From the NCBI RefSeq assembly GCF_000004075.3, contig NC_026660.2:29577498-29641497 (forward strand): a stretch of DNA of 64,000 bases, written 5' to 3'. The position numbers and the translations under genes were made by a program. Position 1 is the first letter of the stretch. Each line of letters starts with the position of its first letter. The notes beneath the pieces are model-generated. The model had not been told where the DNA came from. It did no database searches and worked only from the letters and a program-made list of their open reading frames with translations. The stretch is from Cucumis sativus. Its lineage: Eukaryota > Streptophyta > Magnoliopsida > Cucurbitales > Cucurbitaceae. Of this stretch, positions 33,269-45,653 are shown one piece after another.

Positions 33269-36200
33269 TGATTTTTGGAGCAAACAGAGGTAAGGGAAGG
33301 GAAGGTAAGGGAAAAGGCAATTAGGCACATGCACTCACTCACAACTCCCAACCCAATAGTAATATCATCCCATGCCCTCTTAATAAATTAACCATTCAAT
33401 TCCAAATTAAATAAAACCAATAAACACAAAAATAAGAAATAACGTACGAAGGAGACCGCTCTTAACCCTTATTATTATTATTATTATTTAGATCATCTAA
33501 TCATATTAATTATTCAGACCTTAATACTAATTTATCATTTTTCATCTTTTTCTAATTTGGTTCATGTACCTCTCTTTTCATATTTTTCAAATTAAGATTC
33601 TTTATAAACTAATTGTCTTTTGTTCGTTTTTTCCCCCCTTTTTGGTTAATTTTTCTACCACTTTACTCATCATTAAAATGTTGTCCTTCTTCATTCATAA
33701 CTATATGTCAACTTTTTTGCAAACGGCATCAGAACTAAAACCAGATTTCAAATATTACAATGACAGGAATAAACAAATTAAATACCATAATGATGAACAT
33801 TTTTTTAATTAACCCTAAAACAATATATTTATAAGTTAATTATTGTCTGGGGTGTAGATCGGACGTGATTAAAGAAACCACGTTTCATGTTCCAAGAAAA
33901 TAAATTTTGCTTCCGGGAGGAATTAGTGTAATAATGGAGGCATCAAGAACAGATCTCTTGATATTAATTGTTAATAAGTAGATTAAATTTCTTAAATAAG
34001 TTTAAAAGATTTTGTCGGTAAGGCTACAGCTAAAAATGGGAACAAAATTCTGAATTATGAATCCTAAAAGTCTATACCAAGAGATTGTCCTATCTTAACA
34101 CCCATTTTTCTTATTTGTTCATTAATTGTATTTCTCATTTTCTACTTTCTTATTTCATTTAAATGTATCTATTAAGCTATGAAATAAGTCAACCAATTGC
34201 TACAACCTTTTTTTCAAAAAAAAGGAACCAAAATTTTCATGGGACTAACCTTTCTTTTTGTGGATATAGAAATTTGATTTTATAAAGTATGTCCTTTTGA
34301 CTTCCTTTTTATTTTACTTCTCAAGTTTGAAAAACAAAACCATGGCCTAAAACTAACAATACAAATCTCCTCTACAACGAACATTTGTTTTTATCATAAA
34401 AATAAACGAACCCTAGCTAGCCATGCAAGAAAAACTTAGGTATATAAAGAAAAATAAGATGTTTGAATATCAATTTTTATATTTTAATCCTGGTTTGAGT
34501 ACACTTGAGATGATTATAATTTAATGATAAAGATTTACAAAGAACTTCAAATAATGGATTGTGTAGATATTAGGGCACTAATGGGAAGAATGTTTGACTC
34601 TGTAATCACCAATTTTGACCACTCTAAAATGTTTGGTATGAATGTGGGTGGACTTGCAATAGGGAGAAAGAGAGGGATACACTTCTTTCTTGCAAATTTC
34701 AATGCCTATCCCCACATCATATTTCCACTACCTATCTTATTTAATTTCCATTTTCTTTCTGCATACTTCTCATTTGGAGGGTTCCAAAGTTGTCCAGGTG
34801 CCAAACAAATATAGATTCTTCTTCTATATGATAATGGAAAAAAAAATGTGTTCAATGAAGACAGGGTAATCCTATATACTATTACTCAAAATAATGGTCA
34901 GAGATAAATTCTAATATATGATTACGTAATACAATTTTACTATATCATTACTGTTGAAGCCTGAAGGTAGATTCTGAAATTCTATTTTTACAATCTTTCA
35001 CATACATTTATCAATATATTATGATAGTTTTATCGAATAATGTTATAATGTATTGTGAGAGTAATGTTTATCCTTAATAAGTGATATTTTGAAATAAAAG
35101 GACGGCCGAAAAGTGCAATATGGTGCTTTTATGAGGTGTGCCACAGTCGCAACCAACGTATTAAAATGGATGCAATTCTTTTCTTATTGTATGATGACAC
35201 ATGCATGTTATAAATGTTTTACTTCTTTTTTATTATTGATATTGTTATTATATATTTAAATGACCTAATCTTCAAATATTATTTTACTTTCAACCCAGAT
35301 AAACAAAATCAATGGCAAATAGTGTTTGGTGTTGGAGTTCACTATATAGATCAATTGCCAGTTTCTGTTTCTGTCTAATGGGTAGTTACAATTTGGTATA
35401 CTCTCAATAGAAAGAAAAAAAAACAATCATCTCTCAAGATATTTTGCTTTAGATGTCTATAGCATTATACAAAAATGATCTTTAAACATAATTCATTTTA
35501 TACAAAAACTATCTATTAATTGCAATTTGATTCATTTTTCAATAGAAGTATCAGAAGGAAATGGATTTAAGAAAGAAAAAAAATAGGTGTGATTTTGATT
35601 TCAAATTGTCCTAATAAAAAAATTGAGAAATATAATACCCATACTTTAGAAGTAGCATTTCAATTTTACCCTATAAATGTTAAGTTGGTGAGTGGGAGAA
35701 TGTTTTGAGAATGTGTTTTGTAATTGAGAAATGAAATAAAAAATTGTGTGGAAGTAATCTTTTTTATATACATAGTGGAGTTTCTTTTCAAGTGGATTAT
35801 GATTTGTGTATCGATCATTTCAGAGTTTTGAAAGTAAATGAATGCAGTTCTTGCAATATTTGCCATTTAATTTTAATTTCTCAATCATTTAATTAATTTA
35901 TCTAATTGAAGGCATATACATACATACCAATTGAGCATTAATTATTATATGTAATTCACCCATTCAAAACTGGGGTGTAGAAATGGGACGATTGTCTCAT
36001 AACACACAACAGTTAGAAGAAAAGACACAGAAAGTGAGACATAAAACCCACTAACGATTGATTAATCCAAACACAAGAAAGACTTGAAGACTTGGCCAAG
36101 AACACTCAAGTTTTCCACGAAATGTCCTTGTATTGCTTTTCAACCAATCTGTGTTTTGAGCAAAGCCAATTTGACTTTGCAATTCAAGTTTTGATAATAA

Positions 36201-36581
36201 TAAAAAAAAAAGTATAGTAGAAAGATTCAAATCCATTATTAGGCTAATCGCACGATATGTTTGGTTGTAAGAAAGAGCCATATGGAATTGAAATCTTGAA
36301 AATGGATATTGAAAGACCGTCCAAAATATATAGTTGAAGGAAGCGCCAACTTTAACCAAAGCCTCCCTCTGGCTATAACCTACGGCTTTTGGAAATTTGC
36401 AATTATTGTACCCAATATTATTTATTATTATGTCACACAACTAGGACTTCTATTTATTAGTATTACATTACATCTTTCAAATCCCTTTTCTCTTCACCCA
36501 ATTTTGACGATTAATAATAAGTTTATTAATGAGGATAATCCAACCACTTAGCTTATAGTACATTTCAAAAATGGTCACTGG
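33269..36581. other. Intergenic spacer (3.3 kb)
   Basis: A/T-rich, with ATT triplet run near 33470-33487. Open frames (34524-34814 plus, 36051-36440 minus) lack family resemblance. No RNA gene recognised before the tRNA. Confidence 0.5.
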
Positions 36582-36588
36582 AAAAAAA
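36582..36588 (-). terminator. Pol III T-run after tRNA-Gly
   Basis: Seven T residues on the minus strand begin five bases beyond the discriminator base of the tRNA, the usual RNA polymerase III stop signal. Confidence 0.85.
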
Positions 36589-36592
36589 GCAA

Positions 36593-36663
36593 TGCACCAG
36601 CCGGGAATCGAACCCGGGTCTGTACCGTGGCAGGGTACTATTCTACCACTAGACCACTGGTGC
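36593..36663 (-). tRNA. tRNA-Gly (anticodon GCC)
   Basis: A 71-base cloverleaf on the minus strand. Acceptor stem GCACCAG pairs with CTGGTGC, followed by discriminator A. The anticodon stem GTACC/GGTAC encloses CTGCCAC with anticodon GCC. The T arm CCGGG-TTCGATT-CCCGG is perfect, and box A (TGGTCTAGTGG) and box B (GGTTCGATTCC) are present. CAA motifs (CAACTAG, CAACTTG) lie just upstream, as in plant tRNA genes. No intron and no encoded CCA. It appears functional. Confidence 0.97.
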
Positions 36664-37046
36664 TAGTTGAGAACAAGTTGCGTTTTTATCAATTCCAAGG
36701 ACAAACAAATCGATTTCCATTGGGCCTTATGGGCAGAGGCACCTAAAAGGTATCGTAAAAAGTGGACATTTCGTTGGGTTGTGTTGTTCTGTTTATTAAT
36801 GTAATATGTTAAAATATTAATTTCATCTTTGATATATTATCTATGCACATCACCGAGCATTAAAACGATAATAAACAAAATACCAGAGAAAGTTATGTAT
36901 TCAGCGATCTGGAAGCAACCAGATTTTTACCTACCAAGTAAAACTGAAGACATACCAAATTTGGAATTTCATTTGTTCAGTATTTATGTACAAAAAAATG
37001 TTGTTGAATTGATGTAATTTGTATACAAGCAAGATGAAAGTTTGTA
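36664..37046. other. Spacer between tRNA-Gly and ATG7
   Basis: Contains the 3' untranslated region of ATG7 and the upstream flank of the tRNA. TGGGCC near 36720 is an isolated site II-like element. No coding signal. Confidence 0.5.
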
Positions 37047-40000
37047 TCAAATTTCAATACATCCATCATCATCACCACTACCATCTGAGTCATTGTCCCA
37101 GTCCAATTGAAAAGAGCTAGTTGACTTCATTAACTCAGTAAGTCCGGTCAAATCCTCCAAATAAGTTGGATGGTTAATCGCTTGAAGAATAAAATCCATC
37201 CCCCTATTTCGGTATTCAGATACAACCTGCACAATTCCACCGTATTTTGAAATTAAAAGGAAGGGAAACTAACCCAAGAAAATTCAAGGATATTAATCTT
37301 CGTCAAAACGAAACAGGTTAGGCAAAATGCGAGAAGAAACTTCTAACAGATTTAGGCTTACACTCTCTCCCCGTTTTTCTAGACTATTATTGAATCATCA
37401 TATTGCACAATTCAGCGGTTCTAAAACTTAAAACACTCTACATATTTGATATCATTGTTTCTACACGGCTGTATTCTGAAAGGACTTGAGCTATAGCCCT
37501 TGCATCTTCAGATAAATTCAATAATTCTTTGAATAGGTACGATTGGAGAGTTTAGGTGAGCAATGATATTGTTTGAAGAAGTTCTCACATAGACATTTGC
37601 TGTAAGTACTTATTAAAATAAAATCTGTTTGAAGTATTCAAGTATTCGAATTAATATGAAGTTGAATTGTTAAGCGTCAATGCTCAACCCGAAGTGAAAT
37701 AAGAAATTTAAATTAAAAGATGTTAAGTGCAAAGGAACAAATAAGAAAATATGGGACAAATGAGCAGCATAACTTACCATGCTGGAGCAAGCTGTACAAC
37801 TATCTGATGAGCGGCCAACAAGTGTCATCTGAGAAAACTGTGAGAAGAAACCTCGAATTTGATGAGGCAGGATTCCAAGAGGCTGCTCAGAAGCTCCAGC
37901 AATCCCAGAGTTCAAAAGTTCACCTTCAGCATATATTCTGCACAGTTTAGAGTAAAGATCAATACGACATGCTCAAGCCCCTTTGAAACTCAGTTTGAAC
38001 TTTGAACCCTCAATTAACTCCACTTCAACTATCACACCTAAGCATCTTTTCAGTAGTCAAGCCACAAAGAAATCTCAAGCCTTTATCACCACTGTCTGCG
38101 AGGACTTACCCTTCAGGATGATGTAAAATTCCAACAAGAAGTTCAACTGCAATCGCTGATGCAATGGGAGCAAGCCCTGGGCGAGTAACAGTGCACTGCT
38201 GGTCCAATGTCCGATTGGCAGTTGACTGCAAGAACAGCATGTAACTCGAGAATAAACACAAAACAAATAAATCAACCAAAATACATCACGTGAGCTTTAG
38301 ATATATTACATCAATAGGCGCAACAACATCATTACAGAAGTAACAGCCCAATCTCTGCCTCGTGTTTGTAGTATTTAAGGAAAGGTTAGCTATATTAGTT
38401 TGAGATGTGGAGTCATGCCAGGAACCAGAAGGACCAGCTCCATGGCGCATAACTAAGAAACTGTCAAACCCCAATGCTGCGGTGATAGTAACCTTCAAAT
38501 CAGAAGCAGACATTAAATTGAGACACCAAGTATGAGAAACCTATGCACACAACTTGTACGACAAAAATATACCTTGTTTGCATTGGCACATAGAAGTGTA
38601 GGAAGCCACCTACTTTCCCTAGTATCAGTCAACAAGAAAATTGCATCATGAGAATTAATTAAGTCATCAAGTCGTCTGCAATCATCAATTGTGCTGGCTG
38701 CTTCATGGTCTGGAACAGGATGCCCAGGCATTGGTATGGAAATCACAACACCTTCAGCTTCCTAGGTATTTTTTATTAATAATTAAAAAGGAAGAAGCAA
38801 GAAAGAAATAGAAGACAAAATAAGGCAGTTTTCTGTATTGGGGTCATGCATCAAATTTTACCATGGCGGGAAAAATTCGATTGAGACTTTTAACTGCTGC
38901 TTCAGCTTTAAAGTTACCACCATTAAGGCAGTCCTCCAATGTGTAAAGTGATTGCCTCAATGGATTAGACATAGCTACCCTTCCACTGTCCACTAGTGTA
39001 ATTTTTCGTACACCCCATGCCTACAAGGTACCTTTGTTAAGGAATAGATTGAAACTTGACCACAACTTTCTAGAAGGCACTCACCATAAGCATACGAGCA
39101 ACCTGACAGCCAAGAGTACCTGCCCCTAGCAAGAGACACTTGAGAGAAGACAACATGTTTATGTTTAAAGAAGGCAAAGCACGCCACCTCATTAGTCTCA
39201 AATTCAAATCTGCTGCTGATATAGCTAACCTGTCAAGAAAGTACATATTACTTAATAACTGGACCTCATCTTCCTCCATTAAAATGCTAGGTGCATACAA
39301 ATATACCGAGTTGGGTCCATGGATTTTGCAAGGTTGATAGTTTTGTAGAATTTCTTCCCTCTTTTCAGTTCCCATCCAACCGGATTAGGCATACAGGATG
39401 GATCTCTGAACCCTGTAGAAAGAGAGAGACAGAGAGACAGAGAGTTAGCTGCGCTACTTTGCAAAGGAGTAGAGAAAAAGCTCGTGCTGTTACAAATTTC
39501 TTCTAGTACCTTTGGGATCATCAATCAGGGCTGTACCAACAAGGGATAACCTAAGATCAGCAAAACCACGGTTCTCTCTATAGCATAAAAAGTCAACTGA
39601 CTTCAGATTCCACTTCGAATAAATCAGAGCTAAGAAGTTGCGAAGAGGCCAGCCGGGATTACTTGGAAGATGACAAGGGTCATAAAAGCCAAAAAGTAGC
39701 TGCAAAAAAAGACTAAGCTAGCTATAAGAAAGTTTCATTAATAATTTTATGGTCATGGGACTTCATAACACTATGAATCACCAAACTATCTCTGTAGTAA
39801 AGACTTGAAAGACAATTTGGCTACTTCCTCACTGACTAGAGTTGTAACCCCAACAGACCTTTCCCCCATTGTTTTGGCAGGTTTCAAAATCTCTCAGATG
39901 CTTAATGCTAGCTTGAGAACTGGAATCAATATTCACCAAGAAAAAAGGTATGTCTGCAGTAGGATGCAAAAAAAACTGTAATGAACCAAAGATTGACTTT

Positions 40001-41271
40001 TAATTTACAAAACTCCGAACAGTGAAGGAATGCAAGCCTACCAGAAGTTAGATCTGAGCTGCGCCACTGACCAAAAGCTGTGAACAATGATTCAGCCTAA
40101 GCAATGAAACAAAAAGTAGAGAGAAAAATCAAAACATCTCTTCGACTCTTGAACAACATAATATAGATTATGATAAAAATCCAGCATACCTCTTTGAAGT
40201 TAAACCACTGTGAAGCAGATGTCAGTCCAACTACAGTTGCTGGAGGATCAAGAACAAGAGCAGGGAAAGCAAAGCAATAGTGAAAGTTCCATATTTTCAA
40301 GTCTGCGAATGAGATTAAAAGGAACCTTGCAAGTACTGAACTATCCTCTAAAGCTTTGCCGCTGCGAATATCCTCCCAAATCTATTCAGAACAACGGAAA
40401 ACTGATCTTACTATAAACAAGAAATTGGAATTTCCAATGCCCGTGTACTGTAACAAGATATGAAAATCATTTGAGATAATATACCTTATTTGCTTCAGAC
40501 TTTAGTAAGCTAAGCCTGTCAAGAGCATGGAAGCTCTCTACAGTATTAGTATTGTATAAAATTCCAGGAACAGCGCACCTATTCCTATTGCCTTTAGTAG
40601 TTAATGGTGTCGATGAGTCCCTCCTTACTTCGATAGGCAATGACTCAGATAGAAGTGTCAAATGATTGGACAGTAGGGAATGTGAACAAGGAGCAAAGAA
40701 ACCTACAAGGAGTTGGTTCTTGATTATCTTGTTTATGTGCATGAACAACAGATAGTGATCATAGTTATGTATCTTTTATTTCCATTTCTGATTGCAGAGA
40801 AAAATAACAAAATATAAACAAAACCAACCATGTACTTTAGGAGTTAGAATCTTAGGATGCCAAAACAAATTATACAAATTCAAACTCAAAACTCATTAAA
40901 TATACTACTCCGTTTGATCAACAACATTCTTTCCTGGTTCAAGGGTTTGAGTTTTACTGATCGCCAGAAACTTAATTTTGGTCATAAGATCATATAAAAG
41001 AAATCCAAAAAACCAAGAACAGGATAGTTGCTGGTGGCTAGTAATCGTGAATTACATAGAAGAAAGAAAGAAAGGAAGAAAGGAAGGAAGAAAGAAAGAA
41101 AGAAAGAAAGAAAGAGCGAGAGAGAGAGAGAAGCAGACCAGTGATGGGGATAGGGGAATCGTCGATGCCTAGCTGGTTGAGCTTCAAGGAAGAGAGTCTA
41201 TGCCAGAACCCTTCGTCGACAGCGCTTTGAAGTGGTGCGAATTGCAATATAGATCCGTAATCGTAGGCCAT
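37047..41271 (-). CDS. ATG7: Autophagy E1-like enzyme ATG7
   Basis: Fourteen exons: 41271-41139, 40702-40485, 40381-40190, 40096-40042, 39953-39859, 39699-39510, 39412-39307, 39229-39085, 39020-38862, 38761-38573, 38492-38310, 38225-38110, 37937-37778, 37226-37047; 706 aa, phases close exactly. ATG7 activates ATG8 and ATG12 with ATP in the cytosol and passes them to ATG3 and ATG10. Seen: N-terminal ATG3/ATG10-binding part ([70 protein letters not shown]); nucleotide-binding [14 protein letters not shown] (GAGTLG at 365-370); [24 protein letters not shown]; active-site region [14 protein letters not shown] with Cys566; and a C-terminal [15 protein letters not shown] followed by an acidic tail. 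Zinc-site cysteines CYFC and CTAC are present. Intron 1 (CACTG|GTCTGC) and intron 5 (AAG|GTCTGT) have weak donors. An in-frame ATG at 41292 could add seven residues. Confidence 0.97.
41059..41130. repeat. (GAAA)n/(GA)n microsatellite in ATG7 intron 1
   Basis: Purine-rich repeat on the plus strand, hence a CT/CTTT pyrimidine tract on the coding strand. It begins only eight bases beyond the weak intron 1 donor. Confidence 0.9.
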
Positions 41272-41433
41272 ATTCTTGTTCTTGTGGCTCAAATTTCTGT
41301 ATAGATGCCGGTGAGGAGGAATTCTTGAAGAAGAAGTAGAAGAAGAAGAAGAAGAAGAAGAAGTAGATTCCCGTCTTAGGACAAAGGAGGGAAGAAAGTG
41401 AGAAGAGAATTAACCTCCCTATTCCTTTCTTAA

Positions 41434-41441
41434 CTTTTATA
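41434..41441 (-). promoter_or_regulatory. Candidate TATA box of ATG7
   Basis: TATAAAAG on the minus strand, about 165 bases upstream of the start codon. A GAA/TTC triplet run (about 41333-41364) would fall in the leader. Confidence 0.45.
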
Positions 41442-41600
41442 TTGAAAAACCCCCCAATTTCTTTAATATTCAAATAATAGAAAAACACAAACTCTCAAAA
41501 ACATATATTAAAATATCTTATAACTAAAACTCACTCTATCTCAATTACCATACGCCACTCAAACACTTTACCGATTTCAAATCTTTCCCATAACACATTA

Positions 41601-41615
41601 TGGGCCTTTGGCCCA
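41601..41615. promoter_or_regulatory. Palindromic pair of site II elements upstream of ATG7
   Basis: TGGGCCTTTGGCCCA is a perfect inverted repeat of two TGGGCC motifs, about 330 bases upstream of the ATG7 start and 900 bases upstream of the first Ole e 1-like gene. TCP factors bind such motifs. Assignment to ATG7 rests on distance. Confidence 0.55.
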
Positions 41616-42280
41616 ACTTATTCTCAATAACCATTCCCTGCATTCAATCAAATCTTTTGATTTACAAAATTATTTTGATTCGTTTGGTTATATTGTATTT
41701 TAATTGTATTTTAATTGAGTTCTACCATTTATTTTATTTCATAAAGCTAAAAAAGAATGACTATTCAATTAAAGAATTCGTAGCGCAGTTGTTAAAAAAT
41801 TGGAATGAAGTGTGGAGCTTAAGAAATGGGAATTGGAAATGACATTGGAGCTTATGTCAGATGCTCCAATTTTTATTTTAATAAATTTGTACATCTTTTC
41901 GTAAGAGAGGAGAAGGAGAACAACTGGTGAAAGTGATCTGATCTCTCATCTCATGCTCATCTCATGAAGATGCAACAAGAAACAAAACTGCACTATTTAA
42001 ATACAATCTTAATTTTTAAAAAAGGAAATTCCAAGTGGAGATATGGCCATATGCAATCGATACTCAATTACGTGTTTGGTGGTTTGTGTAAATCTATAAA
42101 GTGGAACTTGGATAGTTGGACTCCTATTAATCTTTGTCATCTATATATAAACTATATGCCTAGCTAAGCTCGTTTTAGTGTACGTATCTGATAAAGTTCT
42201 AAATTTGGTAAACAATAATATAAAATTAATTGCGTCAATTAAGGATTAAATACTAATAACAGCCATTAAGATTAATAAGA
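41616..42280. other. Divergent spacer between ATG7 and Ole e 1-like gene 1
   Basis: A/T-rich, no coding signal. It should contain distal promoter parts of both genes. Confidence 0.5.
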
Positions 42281-42406
42281 AGAAGAAAAGAAGAAGACAT
42301 AATCTCCACCACTAATAAACACCACAACCAGCTAAAAGAACTTAGATCCACAAAAACCCAACAAATTCAACCTCCAAAAACAAAAACAAAGTGATCAAGT
42401 CCCTCC

Positions 42407-42415
42407 TATAAAACA
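42407..42415 (+). promoter_or_regulatory. TATA box of Ole e 1-like gene 1
   Basis: CTATAAAAC lies about 100 bases before the start codon and has a counterpart (CTATTAAAAC, 45564-45573) at a similar distance in the second copy. Confidence 0.6.
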
Positions 42416-42508
42416 CATTCTCCTCTCTCACCATTCAATTCAATCCTCCATCCTCCCAAACCAAAGAGGAAAAAACAGAGAGCAGGCAGACATATATATA
42501 ATATAAAA

Positions 42509-43092
42509 ATGGCAAAATCGTGTGCAATCATTCTTGTTTCTGCCCTTTGCTTTCTGTCCTTCCTCGACATCGCCCTCTCCTCCAAGGATCGCTTCTTCAT
42601 TGAGGGAAAGGTGTATTGCGACACTTGCCGAATCCAGTTCTTCACTCGCGTCAGCAAATACTTGCCCGGTATAGAATCAATTAATTAATTTAACACGTAA
42701 ATGTTCATATTATATGTAATGGATGTGATATATATACATAATCAGGGGCTAAGGTGAAATTGGTATGTCGGGAGGAGGCAAATGCCGGAAACGAGACATT
42801 CACCGGGGAGGGGGTGACGGACAAGAACGGAGTATACAAAATAGAGGTGGATGGAGACCATGAGGAGGAGATTTGCGAAGTGTCATTGTTGGAGAGTGCG
42901 GATACGGGATGCGGTGAGATTCCTACAGATGGTTATGGACATTTTGCCAGGGTTAGCATTACTGGTAACAATGGTATTATTAATCCTGTTCGTCAAGCCA
43001 ACCCACTTGGGTTCATGAAGAAGGATGCTCTTCCACAGTGCAAGGAGGTTCTTCGTGAGCTTGGCTTTGATGATGCTGGCATCCTTGTTTGA
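42509..43092 (+). CDS. Pollen Ole e 1 allergen / extensin-family secreted protein, copy 1
   Basis: Two exons: 42509-42668 and 42746-43092; 168 aa. A signal peptide is clear (residues 1-24, hydrophobic, ending IALS). The Ole e 1 signature EGKVYCDTCRIQF follows at 32-44. All six family cysteines are present (37, 40, 61, 97, 109, 152), and one N-glycosylation site, Asn69 (NET). The family includes olive Ole e 1, tomato LAT52 and pollen C13-type proteins, secreted to the cell wall; LAT52 acts in pollen hydration and tube growth. Expression in pollen is not shown by the sequence. Intron phase 1 after the leader exon matches the family. The copy at 45654 differs at only six residues. Confidence 0.95.
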
Positions 43093-45444
43093 TTTCCACC
43101 CCTAAAACCCAACTAATTCATTCACACTCTTCAAAATACATTTTGTTTTTTTAAAGAAAAAATCCTTGCTTCTCTTTCATGTATTGAGTGAGGCTGTTGT
43201 TTGGCAAGGTTTGTGATATATCCTCTTTCTAATCAAACATTCATTTTGACCTTCAATTTGGATATATATTTATGTTTTATAATTTGTTCCTTTTCTACTT
43301 CATACTCTATATTACTCACTACGGTTGCACCTATTCTGACCCCAAACTCTATATGAGAATGGTAAATTGAAGTGAATAACAACTTAATTTTGTAAAATTA
43401 ATGTATACAATTTTACCAAAAAAAAACAAAACTTTGAAGTACAAAAATGATTTGGATCCAAACCTCCAAATTTGCCCAAATATGAAAAGCTTTGTTACAC
43501 TATCTTTTGCACTGGAAATAGGAGAAATAATACTAAGAACTTATGAATGTCGTCGTTATTTTCTTCAGCTTATTAGTTATAGAATAATTTATCATTTTGA
43601 TCCATGCCAATATTTTCTAACCACCTTTTATTTACATATAATCTATGTATCTTTTGAGAAAAAAATCAAATCAATTCAACAGTAACTAAAAAACCATGTA
43701 AATGGCTAATTCATGTGATAAATAAATGTAAATCGAAATTGCTTAAAGTTTCTAACAAAACAAAATAATTTAGCTATTAATTCATTCCTATACATAATCT
43801 AATTATTCACATGATCCAACTACTATACTTTCGAATACAACAAAGGGTTAGGAGATTTTGTACTTTCTGTAACCCAAAAAATGTACATACATATATGTAT
43901 GTATATAAACTAACATAGTATCGATACTACTAATTAGTTCAGTGTTAAATTTGAAATTTAGAACCTACCTTTTACATTTATTTAGATTATTTCTACTAAA
44001 TTACAAACTCTTTTGTCAACAAAAATTTCAAATTGTCACTGCACCCTTTCCATTCGACTTGTTGCATGTGCACAGGCTTATGAGCTAGAAATGTGTTGGC
44101 AAGGTTTTCCCCTCCGGACTTCAGCTTCAATGGCCCATGGCCTCTACTAATTGCTTTAGTTCAAGAAATAAAGAGTTACTAATGTAATAAAGTTATTATT
44201 ACATTATATTATAATTAAATATATAGTAACATTTTTAAAATGTTTAAAATATAGTAAAATATATCATCGATACCTTCTATTAGTGATTGACTTTTATAAT
44301 ATATCAATATTTGTACTATAGTCGATCTTGATGTGATAAACTCCAACAAAATTTGGTATATTTGTAATTTTTTAAAATATTGCTATATATGTTAATACTT
44401 TGAATCTAATCGTTATACTTTTAAATGTCACGATATAGTAATTAGATTTAAAATATTTGTAATATAGAAAAAAAATATAAATATAGTAAAATTTAAATCA
44501 AATTCTCAAAGTTTATTTATCTTTATTTACGGTAGACCATATTGGTGGTAGAAGTTTATCAATGATAAAGTCTATAAGCATCATTAGAATATCATGGATT
44601 TTGTTATATATTTGCCATACATATATGCCTAAAAATGGTAAATTAATTATAAATCATAATCACAAAGTAATAAATAATTACAAAGAGAGCCATTAAATTT
44701 AAAATAGTTAAATATATAACATCCATTTTTAAATTAAAAAAATAATGAAATATGTCGCAATTATAAATATTAGAATATGACTAGTAAACAATAAATAAAA
44801 TCTATACATAATTATTATTTTCTTAAATTACTGTCCATCGTAATTGTCTTAAATTAATTTTGAAAACAACCTGCAAAAGTATGCTACTGAGTCAAATTAA
44901 TTGTATTTGTTCCAAGTGGAAATTTGAACTTCAATTAAGTTAATAGTAGAAACATTATTAGTTCAATTTTTCTTATTTTGGTGTCAACTAGTTGTATTTA
45001 TTGGGCATCAACAATATAATACTCATAAGAAGTTAATTTATTATTTCATCTTTTCTTTTAAATTAAGCTAGTATCAATTTAGGGAGGTTTTTTAAAAAAA
45101 AGAAGAAGAACAAAACTAACAAACTACACTTCCATACGAAAAAAAATTAATATTATGCAATATAAATATTTTATCAATTTTAGTGACAAATTTCTATCCA
45201 TTTATCTAAAACAGTGGCATTTGTAGTTAAATTATAAAAACTAAACAAATTTTTAAGTTTTAAAATTTTGATTTGGTTTTGAAAAACATGAGCAAGAAGT
45301 AAATTCAAAAAGTTGAGAGGTGAAATGAGTGTTTATAGATATAATCTAGAAAGAAAGAAAAAATGAAATAATAATTTTTAGTTTTTAAAATTTGGATATT
45401 GTTTTTGTAATAATACATTGATAAAAAACTAATTATTGAGGCAG
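43093..45444. other. Spacer between the two Ole e 1-like genes
   Basis: Begins with the 3' untranslated region of copy 1, then A/T-rich sequence including the second copy of the dispersed repeat (44350-44420). No gene supported. Confidence 0.5.
44350..44420. repeat. Dispersed A/T-rich repeat, copy 2
   Basis: TATATTTGTAATTTTTTAAA followed by GCTATATATGTTAA matches the copy at 1981-2060. Around it are shorter phrases of the same flavour (for example 44222-44290 and 44440-44500), so the element may span about 300 bases. Confidence 0.5.
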
Positions 45445-45653
45445 TTAGAAAAGAAGAGGAGGAGGTCAAAGAAACGATGTCTCCAATACTAAGACCCGCG
45501 AAATTAACTACCATCCACAAAAATCCCAAATTGATCTCGCAAAAGAACAACCAATCAACTCCCCTATTAAAACCCATCTTCCATCCCTCAACCAAAATCA
45601 AATACAATACACCAATACAAAAGCAGAGAGCACAAACAGTAAATAAATAAGAA

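Noticed and set aside
42406-42657. Minus-strand open frame opposite Ole e 1-like copy 1, with a similar one opposite copy 2 (45305-45745)
   Set aside because: They resemble each other only because they are antisense to the duplicated first exon; no family match and no continuation beyond it.
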